A DNA stretch of 64,000 bases, from the NCBI RefSeq assembly GCF_010730195.1, contig NZ_AP022613.1:992001-1056000 (forward strand). Direction: 5' to 3'. The position numbers were made by a program, and so were the translations under genes. Source of the stretch: Mycobacterium conspicuum. GTDB taxonomy: Bacteria > Actinomycetota > Actinomycetes > Mycobacteriales > Mycobacteriaceae. This document shows positions 42,032-50,472 of the stretch, piece after piece (position 1 is the first letter of the stretch; the number at the start of each line of letters is the position of its first letter). The notes under the pieces are model-generated. The model saw nothing but the letters and a program-made list of their open reading frames with translations, had not been told where the DNA came from and ran no database searches.

Positions 42032-45019
42032 GTGGGGATGCGGCCCACCGCGAGGATGCCGAAACTGACTCGGCGTAGCCGGATTCTGATCCTGATCGCA
42101 CTCGGTGTGATCGTCTTGTTGCTTGCGGGTCCGCGATTGATCGACGCGTACGTGGACTGGCTGTGGTTCGGTGAGTTGGGTTACCGCTCGGTGTTCACCA
42201 CCGTGCTGGTGACCCGCATCGTGGTGTTCCTGGTGGCCGGGATCCTGGTGGGCGGCATCGTGTTCGCCGGGATGGCGCTGGCCTATCGCACCCGGCCGGT
42301 CTTCGTGCCGAGTAGCGACAGCGACCCGGTGGCACGGTATCGCGCGTTGGTGATGTCGCGGCTGCGACTGCTCGGCATCGGGATCCCGGCCGCGATCGGG
42401 TTGCTGGCCGGCGTGGTGGCGCAGAGCTATTGGGTGCGAATCCAGCTGTTCTTGCACGGCGGCACCTTCGGGATACGCGATCCGCAGTTCGGCAAGGACC
42501 TCGGTTTCTACGCGTTCGAGTTGCCGTTCTACCGGCTGGTGCTCAGCTACCTGTTCATCGCGGCGTTCCTCGCCTTCATGGCGAACCTGGTGGCGCACTA
42601 CATCTTTGGTGGTATCCGGCTGTCGGGACGCGCCGGCGCGCTGAGCCGCTCGGCGCGCATTCAGCTGGTCACCGCGGTAGGTGTCCTGGTGCTGCTCAAG
42701 GCCATCGCCTATTGGCTGGATCGCTACGAGCTGCTCTCGCATACCCGTGGCGGCAAGCCGTTCACCGGCGCCGGCTACACCGACATCAACGCCGTGCTCC
42801 CAGCCAAGCTGATCCTGATGGCGATCGCACTGATCTGCGCCGGCGCGGTGTTCTCCGCGATCACCTTGCGGGACTTGCGGATTCCGGCCATCGGCCTGGT
42901 GCTGCTGCTGTTGTCGTCGCTGATCGTGGGCGCGGGCTGGCCGTTGATCGTCGAGCAGATCAGCGTCAAGCCCGATGCCGCGCGCAAGGAAAGCGAGTAC
43001 ATCAGTCGAAGTATCCTCGCGACACGGCAGGCCTACGGCCTCACCGAAGACGTGGTGAGCTACCGCAATTACAACGGCGACGCGCCGGCGACCGCCCAGC
43101 AGGTCGCCACCGACCGCGCCACCACCTCGAACATCCGGCTGCTCGACCCGACGATCATCAGCCCGACGTTCACCCAGTTCCAGCAGGGCAAGAACTTCTA
43201 CTACTTCCCCGACCAGCTGTCCATCGACCGCTACGTGGACCGCAACGGCGCGCTGCGCGACTACGTCGTGGCCGCCCGCGAACTCAACCCGGACCGGCTG
43301 ATCGACAACCAACGCGACTGGATCAACCGGCATACCGTCTACACCCACGGCAACGGCTTCATCGCCTCCCCGGCCAACACCGTGCGCGGTATCGCCAACG
43401 ACCCGAACCAAAACGGCGGGTATCCCCAGTTTCTGGTCAACGTCGTCGGCGCCAACGGCGGGGTGGTTTCCGACGGGCCGGCGCCGCTGGAGCAGCCGCG
43501 GGTCTACTTCGGCCCGGTGATCTCGAATACCTCGGCCGACTATGCGATCGTCGGCAAGAACGGCGACGACCGCGAATACGACTACGAAACCAACACCGAC
43601 ACCAAGCGCTACACCTACGGCGGCAGCGGCGGCGTCCCGATCGGCAACTGGTTGTCCCGCAGCGTGTTCGCGGCGAAGTTCGCCGAGCGAAACTTCTTGT
43701 TCTCCACGGTGATTGGCTCCAACAGCAAGATCTTGTTCAACCGCGATCCCGCGCAGCGCGTGGAAGCGGTGGCGCCGTGGCTGACCACCGACAGCGCGGT
43801 GTACCCGGCGATCGTCAACAAGCGGTTGGTGTGGATCCTCGACGGCTACACCACGCTGGACAACTACCCGTATTCCGAGTTGACCTCGCTGTCCTCCGCC
43901 ACAGCGGATTCCACCGAAGTGGCGTTCAACCGGCTGGCTCCCGACAAGCAGGTCTCCTACATCCGCAACTCGGTGAAGGCCACGGTGGACGCCTACGACG
44001 GCACCGTCACGCTCTACCAGCAAGACGAACAGGATCCGGTGCTCAAGGCCTGGATGCGGGTGTTCCCCGGCACGGTCAAGCCGAAGAGCGACATCACCCC
44101 CGAACTCGCCGAGCATCTGCGCTACCCCGAGGACATGTTCAAGGTGCAGCGCATGCTGTTGGCCAAGTACCACGTCAACGACCCGGTGACGTTCTTCAAC
44201 ACCTCGGATTTCTGGGACGTGCCGCTGGACCCGAACCCGACGGCCAGCAGCTACCAACCGCCCTACTACATCGTGGCGAAAAACATTCTCAAGAACGACA
44301 ATTCGGCGTCGTATCAGCTGACCAGCGCGATGAACAGGTTCAAGCGCGACTACCTGGCCGCCTACATCAGTGCCAGCTCCGATCCCGCGACCTACGGCAA
44401 GATCACGGTGTTGACCATTCCCGGCAACGTCAACGGCCCGAAGCTGGCCAACAACGCGATCACCACCGATCCCGACGTGTCCACCGACCTCGGTCAGATC
44501 GGGCGGGACAACCAAAACCGGATCAAGTGGGGCAACCTGCTGACCCTGCCGGTGGCGCAGGGCGGGCTGCTCTACGTCGAACCCGTCTACGCGTCGCCGG
44601 GGGCCAGCGACGCCGCGTCGAGCTACCCGCGGCTGATCCGGGTGGCGATGATGTACAACGACAAGATCGGCTACGGCCCCACCGTGGGGGATGCCCTCAC
44701 CAAGCTGTTCGGGCCCGGCGCGGCGGCCGCCGCGACCGGAATCGAGCCCACCGACGCCGGCGCCCCGCCGAACGCGGGCCCGCCCGCGACCCCCCCGGCG
44801 CCGGCCGCCGGGCCGGGTGCACCGGCCCCGCCGTCGGCCGTGCCGCCGGCTCCCGACGCGGCGGCCACCCTGTCGCCGGCCAAAGCCGCTGCGCTGCAAG
44901 AGGTTCAGGCGGCGATCAGCGCCGCGCGCGACGCGCAGAAGAAGGGCGACTTCGCCGCGTACGGTTCGGCGCTGCAGCGGCTCGACGACGCCATCACCAA
45001 GTTCAACAACACCAAGTAG
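42032..45019 (+). CDS. UPF0182 family large membrane protein (Rv3193c-like)
   Basis: A 995-aa integral membrane protein of the UPF0182 family. About seven membrane helices occupy the first 310 residues (starting at 16-36, ILILIALGVIVLLLAGPRLI), then a large extracytoplasmic domain runs to about 890, followed by a Pro/Ala-rich linker (PPATPPAPAAGPGAPAP) and a C-terminal coiled-coil-like segment (AAALQEVQAAISAARDAQKK). GTG 42032 or ATG 42038 could start it; GAGCAGGGAG lies upstream. The family occurs in actinobacteria and cyanobacteria without an assigned function. It is the last gene of the conserved backbone before the accessory island. Confidence 0.88.
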   Translation: MGMRPTARMPKLTRRSRILILIALGVIVLLLAGPRLIDAYVDWLWFGELGYRSVFTTVLVTRIVVFLVAGILVGGIVFAGMALAYRTRPVFVPSSDSDPVARYRALVMSRLRLLGIGIPAAIGLLAGVVAQSYWVRIQLFLHGGTFGIRDPQFGKDLGFYAFELPFYRLVLSYLFIAAFLAFMANLVAHYIFGGIRLSGRAGALSRSARIQLVTAVGVLVLLKAIAYWLDRYELLSHTRGGKPFTGAGYTDINAVLPAKLILMAIALICAGAVFSAITLRDLRIPAIGLVLLLLSSLIVGAGWPLIVEQISVKPDAARKESEYISRSILATRQAYGLTEDVVSYRNYNGDAPATAQQVATDRATTSNIRLLDPTIISPTFTQFQQGKNFYYFPDQLSIDRYVDRNGALRDYVVAARELNPDRLIDNQRDWINRHTVYTHGNGFIASPANTVRGIANDPNQNGGYPQFLVNVVGANGGVVSDGPAPLEQPRVYFGPVISNTSADYAIVGKNGDDREYDYETNTDTKRYTYGGSGGVPIGNWLSRSVFAAKFAERNFLFSTVIGSNSKILFNRDPAQRVEAVAPWLTTDSAVYPAIVNKRLVWILDGYTTLDNYPYSELTSLSSATADSTEVAFNRLAPDKQVSYIRNSVKATVDAYDGTVTLYQQDEQDPVLKAWMRVFPGTVKPKSDITPELAEHLRYPEDMFKVQRMLLAKYHVNDPVTFFNTSDFWDVPLDPNPTASSYQPPYYIVAKNILKNDNSASYQLTSAMNRFKRDYLAAYISASSDPATYGKITVLTIPGNVNGPKLANNAITTDPDVSTDLGQIGRDNQNRIKWGNLLTLPVAQGGLLYVEPVYASPGASDAASSYPRLIRVAMMYNDKIGYGPTVGDALTKLFGPGAAAAATGIEPTDAGAPPNAGPPATPPAPAAGPGAPAPPSAVPPAPDAAATLSPAKAAALQEVQAAISAARDAQKKGDFAAYGSALQRLDDAITKFNNTK

Positions 45020-45037
45020 GCCTCGAACCAGAACCCG

Positions 45038-45095
45038 CGAGCGTGCGTGTCTGCGCAGCAACACGCCGTAAACCCTGACAATTCGTGCACGCTCG
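45038..45095. terminator. Inverted repeat after the UPF0182 gene
   Basis: CGAGCGTGC (45038-45046) pairs with GCACGCTCG (45087-45095) around a 40-nt loop that itself holds GTGT/ACAC pairing. It is 19 bp after the stop and likely a terminator. The sequence resembles an intergenic motif I associate with several mycobacterial genomes. Confidence 0.45.
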
Positions 45096-45120
45096 GTGGC
45101 GTTGTAGCGCACGCTGTCAC

Positions 45121-45258
45121 CGCTGGCGACCATGACGGTATCGGCGGATTCGACTATCGCGGTCGTCACATCGCGCCCGCCGACCGATGCGATCTGCGGC
45201 GAATAGAGTTCCCGCCGAAGCGGTTGGCTTCGGCGAAGACCTCAGCGGTCCCGCCGCA
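45121..45258 (-). pseudogene. Decayed GlxA-type (DJ-1/PfpI-AraC) regulator fragment
   Basis: Read on the minus strand, the segment gives AEVFAEANRFGGNSI and, after a one-base shift, IASVGGRDVTTA then IVESADTVMVASGD. These match residues of the intact regulator at 54685-55659 (AEVFAEANHFGANYQIRIAS, GRDVMTS, SIESADTVMIAGSN). About nine residues are deleted between VTTA and IVESAD, and the HTH half is missing altogether. It is therefore a paralogous relic, in the same orientation as the intact copy 10 kb away. The rest of the 45020-45372 gap contains only the inverted repeat and the promoter side of the next gene. Confidence 0.8.
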
Positions 45259-45372
45259 TCTTAGGCGACGCGGATGTCGCAATTTGTGGAAAGGATGGCG
45301 CTAACAGCAGCCGTTGGATATCCCACCACCCCGCAAACTAACAACACAGACCAACTCAAGGAGAACGAGACC

Positions 45373-46023
45373 ATGGCCACCCAGTCGATCGACTCCATCG
45401 CCGGCATCGCCATACCCGACACCGCACTGGTACATGAGATCACCGAGTTCATCCGCGACGCCGAAGACGACTTGCTTTTCGACCATTCCCGCCGGGTGTT
45501 CCTATTTGGTGTGCTACAGGGTCAGCGCCGCGGCCTGCAACCGGACCTGGAGTTGCTTTATGCCGGAGCGATGTTTCATGACCTGGGGCTTACCCGGCGC
45601 TACCGCACCTCCGCGCTGCGCTTCGAGGTAGACAGTGCCAATGCGGCGCGCGAGTTCTTGCTGCAACATGGCCGCGACAAGGCCGACGCCGACAAGGTGT
45701 GGCTGGGCATCGCGTTGCACACGACTCCCGGAATACCCGAGTTCCTCGAACCCGAAATTGCCCTGGTCACAGCTGGTGTCGAAACCGACGTGCTGGGAAT
45801 TGGCCGTGATGACCTTTCCCCAGAAGCCCTTGCCGCAGTCCTTGCTGCCCATCCGCGCCCGGATTTCAAGCGGCGCATCCTGGCCGCCTTCAACGACGGA
45901 ATGAAGCACCGCCCGCACAGCACCTTTGGCACGGTCAATGCCGACGTGCTGCAGCACTTCGACCCCACCTTCGACCGCGACAACTTCGTCGACATCATCC
46001 TCGGCAACACCTGGCCCGAATGA
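45373..46023 (+). CDS. HD-domain protein, cyanamide-hydratase-like
   Basis: A 216-aa metal-dependent phosphohydrolase-fold protein. Ligand residues are visible as FDHSRRVFLFG (His), MFHDLGLT (the HD pair) and GIALHTTPG (His). The arrangement and length fit the Ddi2/cyanamide hydratase subgroup, which hydrates nitrile-like compounds, more than nucleotide phosphohydrolases. ATG 45373 follows AAGGAGAACG; a longer frame from 45274 lacks a ribosome site. The stop overlaps the cupin gene start (ATGA), so both are translated together. The substrate is unknown. Confidence 0.75.
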   Translation: MATQSIDSIAGIAIPDTALVHEITEFIRDAEDDLLFDHSRRVFLFGVLQGQRRGLQPDLELLYAGAMFHDLGLTRRYRTSALRFEVDSANAAREFLLQHGRDKADADKVWLGIALHTTPGIPEFLEPEIALVTAGVETDVLGIGRDDLSPEALAAVLAAHPRPDFKRRILAAFNDGMKHRPHSTFGTVNADVLQHFDPTFDRDNFVDIILGNTWPE

Positions 46024-46499
46024 GCGGTCCCACTGCACGATCTATCGTTTTCGGGGTCATTGTCGACTTCATAACGCCGCATGACGACGATCGGGTATGC
46101 GTGATGCGCGCAAGCATGCCGCCCGGGGTGACGGTGCCCCTGCACAGTCACGACGACTTTGAGGATTTCTACATCCTCGCCGGCAGTTACCAGATCCTTG
46201 TCGAAGGCGACGACGGCATGGAATGGCGCGATGCCCACGCTGGCGAATACGTCCGGGTTCCGGGCGGCGCCCCTCATGCGCTGCGCAACGTTTCCGAAGA
46301 AACTGCCGTCGACCTGATCATCACGACGGCGCGCGTGGGCGATTTCTTTCGGGAGGTGGGCCGGCCCGTTGGCTCCCCGCCACCCACTGCTCAAGACATG
46401 GCGGACTTTGCCGCGACCGCGAGCCGGTACGGATACTGGTTGGCCACGCCCGAAGAAAACGCGGCGGTCGGGATAACCGCATCGATACTTACGACGTGA
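46020..46499 (+). CDS. Cupin-fold protein
   Basis: A 159-aa single-domain cupin. Both cupin motifs are textbook: G-VTVPL-HSH-DDF-E-DFYILA-G (motif 1) and G-EYVRV-PGG-AP-H-ALR-N (motif 2), so a metal with three His and one Glu is expected. Such small cupins act as dioxygenases, isomerases or ligand sensors. It is co-translated with the HD protein, suggesting the two act on the same compound. The tail ends VGITASILTT. The 335 bp after it hold only pseudogene remnants. Confidence 0.85.
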   Translation: MSGPTARSIVFGVIVDFITPHDDDRVCVMRASMPPGVTVPLHSHDDFEDFYILAGSYQILVEGDDGMEWRDAHAGEYVRVPGGAPHALRNVSEETAVDLIITTARVGDFFREVGRPVGSPPPTAQDMADFAATASRYGYWLATPEENAAVGITASILTT

Positions 46500-46822
46500 C
46501 GGGGCCACCCAACGGCGCCTTCCTCTCGCGTCGCGCCGCGGTACGATTTCGTCGTTTGGAGGACCCCTCGCGACCAGGCCATCACATTGATGCTGGACCC
46601 GCCGCCCAGCACCTTTCCCATGGACCTGATCAACGCGCGCAAAGCTCTGTGCTACGCATCGGGATCGGCCCCAACTCTGCCGGCCAACTCATCGAGCGGC
46701 AGCGGTCCGGCGGCGAGCGTATCCGCCACGCCCGGATCGGCCACCCCGGTTATCGTCTGGGCGACCTACGCGCCGAGCAGCACTCCTGCATCACCTTGGC
46801 GGGACCAGCTGTCCGTCGGTCG
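46500..46822 (-). pseudogene. Chimeric remnant: methyltransferase N-domain joined to GMC oxidoreductase
   Basis: One minus-strand frame reads LLGA-stop-VAQTITGVADPGVADTLAAG, PLPLDELAGRVGADPDA-stop, then RALRALIRSMGKVLGGG and SSINVMAWSRG. The first part resembles the dimerisation domain of plant-type O-methyltransferases (GVADTLAAGPLPLDELA). The second is the diagnostic GMC-oxidoreductase flavin motif GKVLGGGSSINVMAWSRG. Both are truncated, and two stop codons interrupt the frame. It lies directly downstream of the nitroreductase gene. It is a fused relic of two former genes, not expressed protein. Confidence 0.6.
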
Positions 46823-46834
46823 AATGATGGTGTG

Positions 46835-47566
46835 TCAGAAATTGTCACGGGTTCCCTTTCCGGTGGCTGGGACGAAGCGGCGGTAGTCCTCGGGCGCTGC
46901 AGCAGCACTCGGCCACAGCGGTTGCGGCACTGTTACGCCGAATGGCGCACCCCAATGGTTGCGCGATGAGACCTCGTGCACGGGATGGCGGTTGGCAGCC
47001 ACGCCCCACCTGCCCAGCGGATAACCGAAGGCCACCACGGCCGACATCGTCCAGCCCTGCTCAACCGGCACCCCTAGTAATTTGTTGACCGTATCGGGGA
47101 AGTAGCGCAACAGCGTCGTCATGACACCGCCGACGCCTTCGGCGCGTGCGGCGAGCAGGGCACTCCAGATCGCCGGAAAGATGTTGGCACCGCCATGGTC
47201 GTCGATGGCGAAAACGAATAGCAGCAACGGGACCTCGTCGAAGTGATCGGCGAGATAGTTCCCCGACCGGATAACCTGGCGCAGCGTCTCGGCGTAGGCA
47301 GCACGATCCCTGCCCGGCGCCGGCAGGGCCATGGTTCCGGTCTCGAATTCTCGGTGCTCGAATTCCCGGCCGCGCCGATACAGCTCGGCGAACTGGCGTT
47401 TGAGTTCCGGGTCGTCGACGACCAGGAAATGCCAGCGCTGCGTGTTGCCGCCGTTGGGGGCACGGATCGCCGCATCGAGGATCCGGCTCTGGGTCCCCAG
47501 TGGAATCGGATCCGGTCGCATCCGCCGCATCGTCCTGGTGGTGTAGAGCGCTTCGTAAATGTCCAT
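46835..47566 (-). CDS. Nitroreductase family protein (FMN-dependent)
   Basis: A 243-aa nitroreductase-fold protein. FMN phosphate contacts are suggested by TTRTMRRMRPDPI at the N-terminus, APNGGNTQRWHFLVV (Asn/Gln contacts to the flavin) and GVGGVMTTLLRYF in the middle; FGYPLGRWG lies near the C-terminus. Members reduce nitro groups, quinones or unsaturated bonds with NAD(P)H. ATG 47566 is used (a TTG one codon earlier is possible). It is the last gene of a leftward set with the hydrolase at 48340 and the FAD monooxygenase, and may supply hydroxylamino products for the neighbouring mutase-like protein (inference). Confidence 0.8.
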   Translation of the reverse strand: MDIYEALYTTRTMRRMRPDPIPLGTQSRILDAAIRAPNGGNTQRWHFLVVDDPELKRQFAELYRRGREFEHREFETGTMALPAPGRDRAAYAETLRQVIRSGNYLADHFDEVPLLLFVFAIDDHGGANIFPAIWSALLAARAEGVGGVMTTLLRYFPDTVNKLLGVPVEQGWTMSAVVAFGYPLGRWGVAANRHPVHEVSSRNHWGAPFGVTVPQPLWPSAAAAPEDYRRFVPATGKGTRDNF

Positions 47567-47635
47567 CAATCATCTCCCGATAGAACAACGACTTCGACGG
47601 ATCACGCCGTCAGTCCCCAAGAGCGGCAAGGCCGT

Positions 47636-48340
47636 TCAGGTCGCCAAAATCGCCTTGGCCACCTCGTCGGGGTGGGTCAGCATGCTGACATGCGTGCCCG
47701 GGACGAACTCGGGTGCAACGCCGAGCCGGGCGGCGAATCCGGCCGCCGGAAACGGCAGCGCATGATCGCGGTCACTGGCGATATACGCGGTGTCGACACC
47801 AAGGGTCGCCACGTCGACGTCGAGAGTGTCAAGGAAGTAACGACCGGGCTGCGGGGTCATCAGTTCGGCCACCATTCGCTGCAGCGCGGGCGCAACGCCC
47901 TGCATTAACATCCGCTCGACGAATTCCAGCGCGGGCGTGACGGCGCCGACGGGCGATTCGCCGATCAACCGCAGCGTTAACTCACGCCTGTCGGGGTCGT
48001 CATCGATTACCGACCCACCAACAGCCGGCACGAGCCCGTTGAAGTAGACAACCTTGCTTACCCGCGTGGCGAGCAGGTGCGCCGCGCCCGTGGCGGGATA
48101 GCCGCCCCAACTGTGCGCCACCAGGGTCACGTTGTCGAGGTCGCGGCGGCGCACCTCGTTGACGACGTGACCGATCGCGTCTTTGAGGACGAGACCCGAC
48201 GGATCATCGCCGTCGCCCAGACCGGGCAGCGTCAACGTGATCGCCCGATGGCCCGCTGCGCGAAGTCGCTTAGCCACCGGTAACCAAGACCACGCCCCTT
48301 GCCAGGCACCCGGAATCAGCACGTATGTCGACGTTTGCAT
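47636..48340 (-). CDS. Alpha/beta hydrolase (small esterase/hydroxynitrile-lyase-like)
   Basis: A 234-aa hydrolase. The N-terminal strand and oxyanion loop TYVLIPGAWQGAWSW is typical of the salicylate-esterase/hydroxynitrile-lyase-like subgroup, the nucleophile elbow is LVAHSWGGYPATG, and the catalytic His is in VPGTHVSMLTHP. Asp may be in IASDRDHALPF. It lies 33 bp downstream of the FAD monooxygenase gene and 69 bp upstream of the nitroreductase gene, all leftward. The substrate is probably a small ester or amide of an aromatic or polyketide-like compound (inference). Confidence 0.82.
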   Translation of the reverse strand: MQTSTYVLIPGAWQGAWSWLPVAKRLRAAGHRAITLTLPGLGDGDDPSGLVLKDAIGHVVNEVRRRDLDNVTLVAHSWGGYPATGAAHLLATRVSKVVYFNGLVPAVGGSVIDDDPDRRELTLRLIGESPVGAVTPALEFVERMLMQGVAPALQRMVAELMTPQPGRYFLDTLDVDVATLGVDTAYIASDRDHALPFPAAGFAARLGVAPEFVPGTHVSMLTHPDEVAKAILAT

Positions 48341-48373
48341 CGCAGTATCCCCTTGGGTAGCAGAAGCGTTCGA

Positions 48374-49762
48374 CTAAGTCGGAATCGCGCACGTCTCGGG
48401 TGCCGGTTTGTCTGCCTCCGCCCGCTTTCGCGATTTCCTGAGGACACGCACCAGCATCGATGGGCGCAGCAGGCGCGAGGGAGGATCGACCATGCCGATC
48501 AACCGCATGAATTGCTGCACTACGACCGGGTCAGTTTCGGCGGCGGCCAGCACTCGACGTAGATAAGCGTTGGTGATCCGCATGGACAGCGGCCGCCGCC
48601 CCGGTATCTGGGGCAGCGTCAGGTCGGCGCCCACTGCCGTTCGCCATGCGATCCGAATCTCCTTGGCGGCAGCCCGAAAATAACGCCGCGGAAGGCCGCG
48701 ATCACCGTGCTGCAGACAATCCCGAAGGATGACAGCTTCGACGGCCGCGATCGACATGCCTTGTCCATAAATCGGATTGAAGCTGCACATCGCGTCGCCG
48801 ACGACTATCAGACCGTCGGGTGTGCGCGTTAGCTTGTCGTAGCGACGCCACCGGTTCGCCGGAAACCGGTGATGCCGCAGCGGTCCGAGCGGTTCGCCGT
48901 GGCGCGCCGCCTCGACCACGTGCGCCGGTGCGACCTCGGCCAGCCGGGCGAGCAGAGCGTCGCGATCGGCGGGCGGTTGCCCGCCCGCCATCATCTGAAT
49001 CCCGAGCATGTAGGTGTCATTTTCACCGCCGAACATTGCGAACCCCATGGGTCGGCTCGGCAACGCGCCGCCGACCGCCATGTACTCGCGCAGCATCTCG
49101 TGTGGCACGCGCAGCTGCGTGCTCGCGTAGGCGGCGTGCACCATCAGTTCGTCTTCGCGAGGCCGGTCATAGCCGAGATCGACGAGAAAAACCGGCGTGC
49201 GTGAACCGCGTCCGGTCGCGTCCACCACGAGTTCGGCCGCGAGGGTTCTTTCGGCTCCGGAGTCGTGCTGCGCCACAACGACACCGGTGATCCGGTTACG
49301 GGCCGGGGTCGACGTCAAGCTCACCACGTCGTGGCCGGCGAGGAATTCGACGTTCGGGATAGCGCGCACCCTCCGCGAGATTATCCATTCGAGAAATGGC
49401 CGGTTCACGAAGTACTTGATCACCGACTCGGGGTCGGGAATGCTGCCAGATCGGAGAAACTCGTGGCCGCCGTAAGACATCCAAATCCGCGAAAGGTCAC
49501 CATCCTTCCACACCCGCGCGCCGTTGACGACCATCTCGTCGAGGAGACCGGGAAACAGCTCCTCCATCGTCTGTGTTGCGCGCACTTGTGGAATGTGGGG
49601 ACTGGTGCCATGCGGCACTCCGCGCCTTGCCACGGGTTCGTCGGGTGGTACATCACGTTCGACCACAATGACCGTGGTGTAGAAGTCAGCCAGGACGCGG
49701 GCAGCCATCAGCCCGGCAATGCTCGCCCCGAGAACGATTGCGGTTTCGCCGAATTCGGGCAT
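48374..49762 (-). CDS. FAD-dependent monooxygenase-like protein
   Basis: A 462-aa flavoprotein. AIVLGASIAGLMAARVLAD is the N-terminal FAD Rossmann motif; the second motif LIVVGDAMCSFNPIYGQGMS (GD-x6-P, as in aromatic hydroxylases) binds the ribityl chain. ATG 49762 is chosen because AAGGAGACTACG precedes it; a 14-codon extension lacks such a site. The long C-terminal helical part after residue 380 is typical of the actinobacterial group resembling halogenases and geranylgeranyl reductases. It is the first certain gene of the leftward set. The substrate is unknown. Confidence 0.82.
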   Translation of the reverse strand: MPEFGETAIVLGASIAGLMAARVLADFYTTVIVVERDVPPDEPVARRGVPHGTSPHIPQVRATQTMEELFPGLLDEMVVNGARVWKDGDLSRIWMSYGGHEFLRSGSIPDPESVIKYFVNRPFLEWIISRRVRAIPNVEFLAGHDVVSLTSTPARNRITGVVVAQHDSGAERTLAAELVVDATGRGSRTPVFLVDLGYDRPREDELMVHAAYASTQLRVPHEMLREYMAVGGALPSRPMGFAMFGGENDTYMLGIQMMAGGQPPADRDALLARLAEVAPAHVVEAARHGEPLGPLRHHRFPANRWRRYDKLTRTPDGLIVVGDAMCSFNPIYGQGMSIAAVEAVILRDCLQHGDRGLPRRYFRAAAKEIRIAWRTAVGADLTLPQIPGRRPLSMRITNAYLRRVLAAAETDPVVVQQFMRLIGMVDPPSRLLRPSMLVRVLRKSRKRAEADKPAPETCAIPT

Positions 49763-49781
49763 TTCGTAGTCTCCTTCAGGT

Positions 49782-49946
49782 TTAGGGCTGCTGGTCGAAG
49801 GCATTCGCGTGGTGCGGGCAATGCCGGCAAGGCGCGACTCCGAGCCAATCGAGCCTTCCGATGGTCGTCGCCACCAGCATGAGAATTGCGAGCGCCAGGG
49901 CTATCGTGAAAAGGCTGTGCACAAGCAATTGGCGTAGAGCGACCAC
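49782..49946 (-). CDS. Candidate 54-aa membrane peptide upstream of the FAD monooxygenase
   Basis: GTG 49946 to TAA at 49782 encodes 54 residues with one clear membrane helix (LFTIALALAILMLVATTIG) and a Cys/His-rich tail (APCRHCPHHANAF). It ends 19 nt before the monooxygenase start, on the same strand, so co-transcription is plausible. The frame is open further upstream but that part is Arg/Pro-rich shadow sequence. No family is recognised, and coding is not certain. Confidence 0.4.
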   Translation of the reverse strand: MVALRQLLVHSLFTIALALAILMLVATTIGRLDWLGVAPCRHCPHHANAFDQQP

Positions 49947-50472
49947 CTGGCATGGTGGGTCGAGCGCGTGCGGTCGCGAACGATCAGCTACGACATAGTG
50001 ATTGCGTCTGGAACCAAAGCCGTTGTGTGGCAGCGGGCCACTGCGCCACCAACGGTACGCTCCGTCACTGCGCTGGGCGCCGACCGGCGCGAGGAATGGA
50101 GGCCGGGCAACACTCAACGTGTCGTGCGTGCGCCCGAGTACGGGTAGCTTGACTGCTGTTCCCGCGGACGTATCTTCGCCGTCCAGACGGATACCACTCA
50201 TCATGTTCCTTCGCGATGTTGACGGGAGCACCGCCACAGCGCGGTTGCGACCGGGGCGTCCGGTGCGGCGCCCGTGTTGTGTTTACCGCGATCAAAAGGC
50301 GAGGACGTGTCTGGGCTGCGTGCGATGTGCACGAGACGCAAACCGGGTCATCGCGCGCGAGGTGTGGCCGGCGGATGTCGCTATCTGTGGGGAAGACGTC
50401 CAGTCTTCGCTAGTTGTCCTGCCGTGGCCGGACAGACACTGGACTCTGTACTGCAGGTTATGGAGTGAACAC
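49947..50472. other. Intergenic region without a recognisable gene
   Basis: These 526 bp between the leftward FAD-enzyme set and the rightward AraC gene hold no frame with family sequence on either strand. They should contain both divergent promoters and the AraC operator, but I could not single out a convincing site. An open frame continuous with the AraC gene back to 50002 lacks similarity and is Arg/Cys-rich. Confidence 0.6.

Noticed and set aside
42029..45169. A 1046-codon open frame antisense to the UPF0182 gene
   Set aside because: It lacks any family sequence inside the gene; only its first 20 codons are meaningful, and they belong to the decayed GlxA fragment.
50002..50472. Extension of the AraC regulator to 464 aa
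   Set aside because: The additional residues are Arg/Cys-rich without structure, and a ribosome site lies directly before ATG 50473.
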